Part shown: positions 22,401 to 34,200 of the stretch, piece by piece
Position numbering within the stretch: the stretch's first letter is position 1
Layout of the letters: the number at the start of each line of letters is the position of its first letter
NCBI GenBank assembly: GCA_000934455.1
Contig: KN891917.1
Coordinates: 1-37,683, forward strand
Source: Apostichopus parvimensis
Taxonomy: Eukaryota > Echinodermata > Holothuroidea > Aspidochirotida > Stichopodidae
DNA length: 37,683 bases
Direction of reading: 5' to 3'
Program-made: the position numbers and the translations under genes
Notes under the pieces: model-generated
Seen by the model: the letters and a program-made list of their open reading frames with translations, nothing else
Told to the model about the DNA's origin: nothing
Databases searched by the model: none

Positions 22401-25227
22401 TTATGTAGGTTATGCCAATTTCCGTCATATAAAATATTGTTTGTCTACATTTCCTGCTAAAAATTTCCACTTGGCAAAGCATTTAAACAATGAACAATAC
22501 ATCTATTCTATGAAGAAGAATGACAAAAACAGACATCATGGTGATCATATTTCAACAGCAATAATTGTGATATTTTTCTCACTTCAAGAAAGAACAAAAT
22601 GTACACTACACTGTAGTTAATACAAAATTGTGCAGTACTAATTTCATAACATTGTCAACAAGCCTGAGATAGCTAATTATAATAATACACACATGAATAC
22701 AGATTGTCACATCCATGGGGTTTTTATAATGATTTTAATAAAGGCTAAGATGTTTTAGGCTGTAGATCCCCCAGTAAATTTAAGACAAGCCTCATTTAGC
22801 TCAATTACAAGAGTTCTAAATGGTTCATGGCAGATATTTGACTGGGCTACTGACAACTGTATAGTGCTGTTTCCATTGACGGCCGGACAAGTTGATCAAT
22901 GAACAATGAAATGCAAAAGGATATATTATATCATACCCAAACATTTGATTTTCATGACTGGGATCAAAATATAACATACTAAATCAATTCTTTCTTGTTG
23001 ATCAATATTGTTACTTTATTAAAAGAAAATTTCAAGGTTAGAGATGACAGAAAAAGACATGACTATTTCTAAACTCCTAATTTGACACACATTTTATTTA
23101 AAATTTAATGATCTCTTCAACAACTAATAAAGCATCCGTTTAAAAGTGATTAAGACGTTAATTATGATAAATGTTGCATACATTTGCTTGCGACATAAAT
23201 AATCAGAATTTCCTCTCAAAGTTGCCGATGTTACAAAAAAAGGTTGCATTTTCACAAGTTTTACTACAGGTACAGTACATCAGAAAGGTGTTTTTAAACT
23301 GGAGTATACATATCTTGCTTCTTGATTGGCTCTTGATGTACATGTAATATAATCAGCTAAGTAATGTAATGTCCGACTTCCAATTTGTACAATTCCTGTT
23401 CTTAGAGAAGAGAGTATTTTCTTGATTAACAGCTATAAATACTGGCAACAAGGTCCACTAGTCTACCACTAAATAGCACAACTGATGTTTAACATTTGTC
23501 CAGACTTCTGAAACGTCTTAATTTCTTCTTCTGATATATAAAACCAAAATCATGGCTGACATTTTCAAAACAGACGACCAGTTAAAATAATACGGCTAAT
23601 TAGAGCAGTCGATCTCGTATGTTATGTGGCATAACTGTTCTTGTGCAAGTAGAACGACTGCCTTTGCTTTAGAACCGTTTAATTAGCAACAGGAAACTCT
23701 AGTTTGTGCAAAGGTCTACCAGCAAACGTTGTGATTAGAAATCAATCCACAGTTGTACACATGTATGGACTCTAGAAGCTGCATTGAATATCCTGAACGC
23801 TGGTCTACAGATTACTGTCCTAGATTAAAAGGATTAAAAGGATTAGAATATAGCCACTCAGAAGCACTAATTAATGGAAAAGTTTGCTGTGACCATCAAA
23901 CAAAGCATCCTTTACTCGGGGAAAGACTAAAACTACTCCAAACCCTGACCAGTTACCCCTTTGCCTTTCAGAGACTTTCAGGGTTTTAAATACAAAAATT
24001 AATGAGAAGATGAGCTTGTACTGCATACTGTACTGTATATATGGTGTAACAATAAATGCATCCTGAGGTCTCAAAGATGTGTTTTAGTTCTACATGAAAA
24101 AATTATCATGAAAAAACAATGAAAAACAACAAAGTCTTGCATTCAAATTGACGGGATCCTCTAGAAACTTGATGTACGCCTTCCTTAATAGAAGGCTTCC
24201 ATTATCGGCTAAAGGATGCTGATTATGAAAAAGTGTTGGCTTTTTAAGAAATTCCAAGGACCTGTTGCATAATGGCGGTGGTAAAGGGTGGCTACAGTAC
24301 ATCAAACCAACTACAAAGTCTGAACGAGAAAACACCAAAAGTTTAAATCCTCCCATGGTCTGGAGATTCGGAAGACACTTAATGTTTTTTATTGTATTTT
24401 CAATTAGTTAATAATAAATTATATATATAAATTATTAAATTACATATATAAATTAATTAATTAATTAATAATAAATTAATTAAAACAGATTTTAATACAG
24501 ATTGTAATTCGTGGGGCTTCGTTAGTGTCGTCAAAAACTTCGGTGTTCATGTTGACCAAACTCTAGCTTTCAATACTCAGGTCAATTCAACAATCTCTAA
24601 TTGCTTTACTATGATCCGTTATATTTTTAAAGTCAAATATTCTCTTCCCTGTGACCTTGTGAGAAATCTTCTAATTTCCCTTGTTATTAATAGAATTGAC
24701 ATGTGCAACTCTCTTTATTATGGCATTAATTCGAATCTTATTGCGAAACTTCAGTCTCTCCAGCATAGCGCAGCAAGGATTATTTATGGTCGTAGCAGGC
24801 GCCATGGGGTATCTGACATATTTAATGAATTACACTGGCTCCCAGTCAAAGATTGGATTTACTTTAAAATCATCTATTTGTCCATAATTGTATTCACAAT
24901 GCTGCACCTGATTACTTGAAAAAACTTATTGTTGTTTCTCGTCCTGACAAGTTACTCCTTGTTATCCCGAGTGTCCACAAATATTATAGCACCAGGGATT
25001 TTGCTTTCAGTGGTCCAAAGCTTTGCAATGCGCTCCCTACCAACATTCGCCAAATTGTAGGCCATGACCCCTTCAAACGCCAATTAAAATATATGTTCTT
25101 CACAAATAGTCTGTAATTTTACAATAAGATAGATCAGGTCTAATTTTTTTGTGTTCTATCCCATCTGTGCAAGTCTGTGTCGTTGTGGCACTGATAGAAG
25201 CTGGGCTTTATAAATGCAATTTATCTT

Positions 25228-25259
<32 letters not shown>

Positions 25260-28200
25260 ATAAAGAACAACTCGGCAAAACAATTGAAGAGATTCTGTGG
25301 GTTTCGAAATGGGTAATACATAAAACAAATGGAACAGCGTTTAAGCTGCTGATATGAAGAGCCGTGAAAAATGAGGTTTCACCAAGCTAACTGTGACCAA
25401 AACCGTTTCATTAATTCAGAAATTAATGCTCGAAAATATAAAAAATTATATATATACCCTGTATTCTATTACGCCATGCCTCTTGATTAAATACAAGCCA
25501 ATGAGAGAACGCACTGTATTGCATATTCAGTACCAATGATGCTCTCCTTGCTCAAAGAACAGCTGATCGGCGATACACCTATAGCAGACCAATTGACAAC
25601 AGTAATAAGTGTGCAAAACCTAGCCTATGGTAACACATAATACTACACTTGGTATCACAGACCTTCAAATTCAATCATCAAATACATACAGGCCATGAGG
25701 CCGTTATGTTTATGACGCTTATAGTAAGTTCCACAAATGTGGGAGAAGCCTGCAAGGGCTTATGGATTACAACAACTTCAACATTTTAACTCAAATTTGG
25801 AATCTACAACTAAAACTTGAGTATTATGCATGTGTTACACCGGTGTTTAGTGTTGCATATTCGTTACTAAACTCACATCTACGTTTGGTCTAGCTCTTAT
25901 AATGACAGCCGTTTTATCAAAACTGCTTTCCAAATCGTTACCGTCTTTACGCCGTTTCCGTTCGTTTTAACGACTATCACTGTCATTTGCAGTCATTAAA
26001 TGACATATTTCATCCATGAACAACACACCGGTGGTACATTGAAACAAAGAAAACAAAACATCAAACATTATCTTAAATGTGTTTCCTTTTTCGAAACACA
26101 CATAATCACTTTAATGAAATGTTTTAATCATTCTCGGAGGTTTGATGTTACTGTCCATGAATGAAGACTTGATGCATACATGTCTAAACATGACATCAAA
26201 AATCAACCATGTACAGCAATGCTTTAAGTTTTTTTTTGGTCATAGTTTTTAATAGTTATTCATTTATTTCCATTGAAGATCTGTTAAATTTGCCAACTTC
26301 TGGTGGCTAAAAATATTGAAACTTTTTTTTAATATTCATTCATGCTGGCATAATATTACATAAAGTGCACAGTTACAACATAATATGTTTTTTAACCTTC
26401 ACAATGAAGTCATGCAAAACAAATTTGAAGGGGGAAATAACAAACTTTCTTGTCTATTCAGCACAAAAATGATCTAATTACTCACTGGACAATAGGACTG
26501 ATGCTTGATGCTTGACAGAGCATTTGTAACCATGCCAACAAGACCTACAATTGTTCCTTATTTTGTTGTTATTTTTCTTTCTTCTCTTATTTCAATGAGT
26601 AAAACCTCTGTCTAATATTAGCACAAACTGCAGATCAAAAAATACAAAACTATATCACACCTCTACAAAAAACAGCCACAACAAAAAAAAAACAAAAACA
26701 AAACACACACATGCTTTTAAGTACAGTATACTTAGCAACTCTTGTTTTTATGAACTAAAAGTTGCAGGTACACTACACGTTGATAAAGCTCCCAAATAGA
26801 TTCACTTTTAAGAGTACCTTTATTTGACTGACCCTGTTCAGTATGCACATGTACAGAAGAAGCCTGCAACTCCAAATGCATAGTAGAGAATAAGCACATG
26901 TACTGTACTATGAATGTAGGGTCACACTATGAAGTCAACTATTATATAGAACTGTCCACAAACAGAGCCTATAATGCACTGTACAGTGTGCAGACTAGTG
27001 AGGAAGCCATTTTGCAGGACTAAGTTAAAGATGACATCCACATAGTGATAGTTAGCTGAATGACAACGTTGGGCTTTATAAGTTTATATAGCAGGCAGTT
27101 TTGCTGTAAATGACAAGCACAGAATTAAAATGCCACAGGCACTTGAAGTGTAGTATAGGATAGGCTTAGATATACTTGCATTATAGTGTAACCCATGTAA
27201 AACCTTGTATTAAGAAAACATAAACATATCAGCTTGACATCATCTATGATATAAGTAAAAACCTTTTTTCTTAAAGAAGTAAATTATGGATGAGGATTGT
27301 TTTGCCAGGACTGTATGAGCTGATGCATGATTCAGAACAAGTGAAGAAATTAGATCTCAAAGTAAGGTGACCAGACGTCCCCGATTCTCGGGGACAGTCC
27401 CCGATTACAGTGTGCTGTCCCCGATGAACAAGTGTCCCTGAAAATGTCCCCAATTCGTCAAAATGTTCAGGACTTTCGAAAATATCCCACATTATGAGTA
27501 AAATAATTGTAAAAACAAAATTTAGTCAAGTGTGCAGTCGCAGAATGGAACTAACCAGTATTTCAGGTTGGCCAGTGTAAAGTGGAAACACTGTTCAAAT
27601 ATATTTCAGATCGATCTAGCCTAGCACTCTTTCGTAAAGTAAGAAAATTTCATCTAAGAAAAAGCTACATTTTACATCTAAGCACCTTTGATAGGCACTT
27701 GAAAATTTTCAATTTTCAAAACACCCCATCCCCTTAGACCCCTCCCCCATATCAGTCACGCAATAAATGTCCCTGATTCCAGTCAGGCAAATATGGTCAC
27801 CTTATCTCAAAGAGGGCCACAATCTACAGAGCTCTGTAACAACATTGTGCAATTTTCTGCTAAATTTGCCCTTGCTGGGTCTACTATAGGTTCTTACCCT
27901 ATATATATAGTCCAAACTAAATGCTTTTTTAAATGGATAAATGAAAGGTGCAAAGTTGACATATTTACTGTCCAAATATGTACCGTTACGAAAGTTAAGT
28001 ACTTAATGAATAAGTATAGCAGCATGCAACATAGCTGAACTATACCTGGCATTGATCTTAAGGATTTTTCTGGTTGTCCCCAGGTTGGACTAACAAGTGT
28101 TATTGTTTGGTTTTCCAAACAGCAGATTTGGTTGTCCAAAAAAGGTAGAACGTGGCCAAAATTGCAAAGAAAAAACAATATGTACAGTACACTGTAGGAG

Positions 28201-31200
28201 AGATGTGTAGGTTTGGTGAATAGCACAACAGCCTGCTTTGGGCCAGTGAAACACCATCCCATTTGGGTTATCATGGGCCAAAACGATACAACTATTATTG
28301 GTTTTTATTTCAGTATCTCGAAAGCCATGGAGAATGACATTTATATTTTTACCTATTATACTGTACCTCAAAGACATTTACCACTCTTTGCACCCTGCTG
28401 TAAGTAGATTGGAGAGCATATTGTAAATCTATGTTGAGTACAAATTTTGTATTGAGAGGAGTGCTTTGTTTTATGGATTAACGACTGTCAGTAATCAGTA
28501 TCAAAGTTCTGCCAAGCTTGAAAATAAACGAGCTGGAAACAAAATTAGACGAGAAAAAAAGCAAAAAAACCAGAACTGCGCAAACTACTGAAACAAGTCT
28601 ACTGCGTATGATATAGAATCCCCATGCATATATCGTACAGTGTGGAGGTCGCACATGTTAATGAAAAGGATTTTGATAAAAAAAGGAAGGTTTTTTTTAA
28701 TAAAATTATAGTACCTTCAATTTAAGGATAGTGTCTACTGTGGTTGGTAACTGCATGCTGTAAAATCAGCTGTATACTGTAAACTGCAGTAGTACACCTT
28801 ACAGTGTTATAAAGAAACTGCATGTCACGTTTTACTCAAATTTACAGGTCCGGTTTAATTAAATAAACAATGGTAACTGGCAATAATGTATGCCTAGGCC
28901 TACAATACAAGTAACTTGTTGTAACTTAATCTAGCCACTTTATTCGTTTGTCGAAATTTTTGGACAAGATGCAAACCTTAAGTTGTAGAGAAGCGGCAAT
29001 GAAAAATGGCCTCAAACAGCTCAGATATATCTTGCACTCCATTTTGAATACTTTTAAGTTGGGGGTTTAAGAGCCATTCCAGTCGCCTGTTAACTCTGCT
29101 GAGTAGTATGTCAATGTGTCATGTCGACTAGTAGGTCAAACTTTTAATTTCTCTTTCTCCTCTTCATTTCATACTTGCATTGATGATGAACATAGAAAAG
29201 CATTGTAAACTCAGGCAAAATTGGTTGAAAATTTAAATATATATCGTCTTTGACTTGCTAAAGTCTCCAGTCCCCTATATAACACATATTTGAAATAGAA
29301 TGATATTTAAGTCAGCTGTATGTCTCAAACCAATGACAGTATGGCCAGCTTGATATGTGTTCCTCCATCACATATAAAGTATCTCTGAACATACCTGAAG
29401 ATACTAGAGGTCCCAAGGTTGATTACAGACACAAGGTACACTGTAATTTCACAGACTTGTTCAAAAGTTTACATTGAAGTAATAAATAATACAGAACTGA
29501 CCTAATGTATGCCAAGTCTGGAAAAAAAGTGTCTTTATAAGATAAAAGCAAGATAACTTTCACTTTTGGTAAGATAAGGTCTCCACAAACCCAACCTTTG
29601 AAAAAGAATTTCAGAGATTGTGACAAAGGATAAGTCTTCCAATAGAAAGTTATTCCACAAAAATGGAAGTAATTTCTTAATTTAAGAGAACAAGGAACAG
29701 AGTGAAAAAAGACACCAACATTTCGGGAAGATGTTCTCATAAAGCAAGCAGTGTCTGGACATTCCAGCCATATACTCAACAAAGTCAAAAGTTTAGAAAG
29801 CGAAACTATAAGTTAACTCTTTGTTATATCATTGGACTGAAGAAACAGGTCGGAGATATTTGCTAATTTTTGGAAAGCTTCAAAAATCTTGGGTAACTAA
29901 TGAATTTGATCCCAGGGATAAATTGAGAGTGGGATCCTTGTTTACCTCTGTGGTTAAACATTTTCAAGCAAAGCAAGCAATGAAAAAATATGAGGAACAA
30001 TATTATCCTCTTCATGCTAAACAGGTCACAGGACACACTGTCAACTGTTCCAAGAAAAACATGTCTTCACAGCTCTAGCTTGAATAAAAGTACTAACAAG
30101 TACAGGGGAAAAAATCCTGATTCTCTAATCTCTACAGGTACTTTAAGAATCAACCAACATCTTCAAACAAATAATATTTAGGGATTTGGGTTGTGGAAAC
30201 ATCTTAAAGGATCCTCTAGGGGGAACTTCAGTCTTGAAAGGAAAACATTTAAAACAAAGCATCCTGGCGGAATCTGGATAACCATCCAGGCATTTCAAGT
30301 TTTCAGGAATCAGGATACTGATACAGTCGTTGACATTGTCACAGCTTTGTACCTTAAGTGAACTTGTAGCAAACAGGTGTGATGTCATAGTTGCACACTG
30401 ACTGCGAAATATGTTGCGTTTTTTTTCCCTCGTTGTTTTGACCTTGGGTTCGATATGGTTTCAGCATTTGGTCTTAATAGCTGACCATGTGAGTTATCAA
30501 TAACCCAATGAAAAATGAGGTGTTAATTTCATACTATTTCATACTGATAGTGCTTTCCGATTTGAAGAAAATTGGATGAAGACATTACAGTGCAAAAGAT
30601 AAAACAAATTTGTTAAGGTAAAAATCTATGGCATGATATCACACCTTTTGCTTCAAGCTCAGGCTTGGTGCAACACATGTCAACTTCAAATGCAACTTCA
30701 ATATATATAGGCAACATACACATAAAATATTAAGAAAAGATAGACACTGTATAAGAATTGACTGCAACATGAACCAGGATGTACAGTAGATAGATTCTTC
30801 CCATTCCATCCAAAACAATTCTTCCTCTGCACTTTTTTTTTAGAAACTTGCTTCATAAGTATTGTATTTTAAAAACTCACCTCTTAAGATGTAAAGTATA
30901 CAACATACATCTACTGTCTGTTACTTTTATGGTCCAAATTTCCCTTAGATTTACTGCATCCTCCCCAGGCCTATACCCCTCCCCCACCTCCCTAACACAT
31001 CCAACACATGTTCTTTCTATTGATAAAGTACTCTACAGTATTGCACAATATTCTGGAATTAGTTCATTCTTGAACCAGTTACAGACAGTACATTTACATG
31101 GTGTCATAAATAATATCTAAAATAATCATCAAATTATTATTTAACAAAGCAGACACTCAATGATCTACAAGTTTTTAATTCCATCACCACAATATTTAAC

Positions 31201-34200
31201 CAATTTTTCTTCTACAGTATGAACTCAAAATAACCTTTTAACGTCCTGAGATGAAAATGAACTCTATTACAAGAACAACTGCACAATTATCGTAATTTTT
31301 AAAGTAATTTCTGTTTTTGAAATTTCACACCAAGATCCAAAAAATAATATGCATATTTTGCAAGTTACCCACTCTTTCTGCCAATTGTAACAATCTCTGT
31401 AGAAACGATTATTTTACCAACAAATAAATCCTGCAATCAATCAATCAATTACTATTTTTGATATCACCTGCTTCAAAATGAGGCCACTCTTGGTAATAAA
31501 GTTTTACTTTTCTATGACATTTGTATTAAATTACATTATTATTATCATTTCTTTAGAATTTATTTATTATTTTTTTGCATAAATTGGTACTTGCCTATAT
31601 CAGGTTTATAATAATACTTAAGGATGTTTGAATTTCCTTGATTCCTGGAAATGCATCATTCAAATCAATTTGAGGATAGGGGGTCTACTTTGATATACAA
31701 AATTTGTAATTCAGCTGTTCATTGAAAGCAATTACAGAGATATCTAAATTCGTATCTCCTTCTGATGACCAAAGCATTTAATTTTAACCCCTTATTCTTT
31801 TTTTATAATACAAAGAAATAATACCTTGTTTGCCTGAACAAGGAAAATAATTCCAAAACATTTCTAAAAAATTCTCCTATTCATCTTTTTGTTTCAAAGA
31901 GCAACTTTTCATGTTGCAAAGCAGCTTAAAATTTCTTGAATTCATCTTCAAACAAATCCTCTTGATGTCATCTTCAAGATCATTGCAAAGCAACATTTGA
32001 TTTTTTTTTTATGGAGTTCTTTAAAAGTAATTTGCTGTACTGTATCTTCAACAGTAATTTATCATAAATATAATAATAAATATCAAAAAAAAGGATAGTA
32101 ATTCAGTTATTAAATACCAATGACTATCCAAAGAGAATCTAACCTAAAGTTGTATGTAATCTTTGGGACATAATGAGCGGGTTGTCAAACAGTCTCATGA
32201 GGATTACTTTAAAACTTATCTTGATCTATCAACTGCTCTAAATACAGTACCACGGTTGGAACAGTATCATGGCCATTCTAAACTTCTCTGCTTGCAAAAC
32301 TTTTATGGCCAAAAAATACAACTTTCTGCCAAATTTTATGCAATGCCCAACATATATATATATTTTGGGCTGCACATTGATAAATTAAAGATATGCCATT
32401 TATCTTCAATTTTCATTTTAATGACTACCTAGATGTTTTAGTTTACAGTACTATCCTGAATTTCCCTGAAATCATATTTAAATATGTACACTTCATTTCT
32501 GGCTGTAAAATATGCTTGAACGTTGCCAGAAAAGCCTCTGGGTATGGGCAGTGGCCAAATCCTTTCAGAAATGGAGCTGATTTGACTTGACACAAATCTA
32601 CCAACGCTGAAGGTATCCTTTAGTTGGTGGTGAATTCTTGGTATGTACTGTCATGAGCAACCTTGGGATCATACAGCCCATTATCCCTCGTCGCATGTCA
32701 ACTTGCAAAAAGTAACTCCTCGAATGAGCAATGTCACAGAGACAGTGAACTAGAGAGATGGACCCTACCAGGTGTTGGATAACTTGACAACAAATGTCAA
32801 ATACTAAACCCTAATGAGCTGTTGGATAACTTTACAACAAATACTGGACCCTAACGAGGTGTTGGATAACTTTACAACAAATACTGGACCCTAATGAGTT
32901 ATTGGATAACTTTACAACAAATACTGGACCCTAACGAGGTGTTGGGTAACTTTACAACAAATACTGGACCCTAATGAGGTGTTGGATAACTTGACAATAT
33001 ATCCTACTGGACAAATGTCTGTTTATTGGATACCTTAGTCCTAAAGTACAATATTTAACATGACAGTAAGCACACAAAGCACTGAAATCAAAAACATTTT
33101 CTGACAATGATTTTCATCCAAAAACATGCATCACAAAGTTAAGATTTTGCTGTTTAGTATGACCAGGGGCAGACTGGCACATAAATTGCTAGCAGCTCAG
33201 GGATTCAGCCTGTGGTGCTGGGGGTTTGAAACCATCATTGCATCTGGTGCCTAGTTTTGAAAATAACACTTTTACCAAAGGGACATCAATAATTTCGGCA
33301 CCATGGTACCTAAACCTGTAAATGAATGAAATTCCACATTTTTGGGCATACCATTAGGAAGCCTCTCAGGCCTTTCTGTAGTGTTATATCCAGCATATGA
33401 TCTTAACTATGGTAAGGCTAAACTTGATAACTTCACTAAATTGCATAAAGCCTAGGACTGCTACAGACAATAATATGCCAAATATGTTTTTCTATGAGTC
33501 CTCTTTTTATAAGTCTTCCCCTGTTGAGATACAATGCAGTCAAGTACTTATGGCCTTATATAACTAACACTTGAGTGGTATGGTACAACAGGCCTACCAG
33601 TTCAATGACAGTACATTGAGCTGAATAATAATATTATTTGATCACATAAATGACATTTTCATAAAGTAGTTTTCTATTTACTAACTTAGTATGCTGTTAA
33701 AATACTTCAATTTGTTTTGACCACTGCACCTTTAATTCTAATATTGTATGTCAGAAACCTTGCAGAATGTAACTAAGGGGATAGAAATTTAATTTGAAGT
33801 CCTGGAAGTGACAAGACCACTCACTAGCATAAAAATAGGACAGTAATAACTTCAAGATACCTCTATTCTGCCAACATTTTGCATTTTGAGAAACAAGTCT
33901 TAGGGAGCACTTTTATTAGTTTTAAGATGGAAACCAAGTCAAATTTGAGTTGACAGTTTGGAACAATGTTAGAAAAGAGAAAGAAAAAAATCCTTAAACG
34001 ATTGATTCACTGTACAACAATCAACTACAAGGCCCTTAACGCTACTGCAAGTCAAGGTCAGTCTTCAAGTATGAGTGCTTGTCTAAACCAGAGAAGGCCA
34101 TTCAATTTTGAGGGCCAGTGAAATATGAATGCACGATCTACTTAGGCAATAGAAACTTAGTCAATGCCACCACCTATTCATTACATATCCTTCGCCACTG

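Noticed and set aside
29821..30078. 85-residue plus-strand open frame with many charged residues
   Set aside because: No family resemblance that I can defend and no flanking splice pattern; treated as chance or repeat-derived.
32759..33000. CRISPR-like array
   Set aside because: The units are contiguous with no unique spacers, and the window is eukaryotic.
33591..33602. GGCCTACC-like string resembling an AT-hook codon pattern in intron 1
   Set aside because: On the minus strand it reads GGTAGGCCTG without an Arg-Gly-Arg-Pro frame and lacks splice sites.
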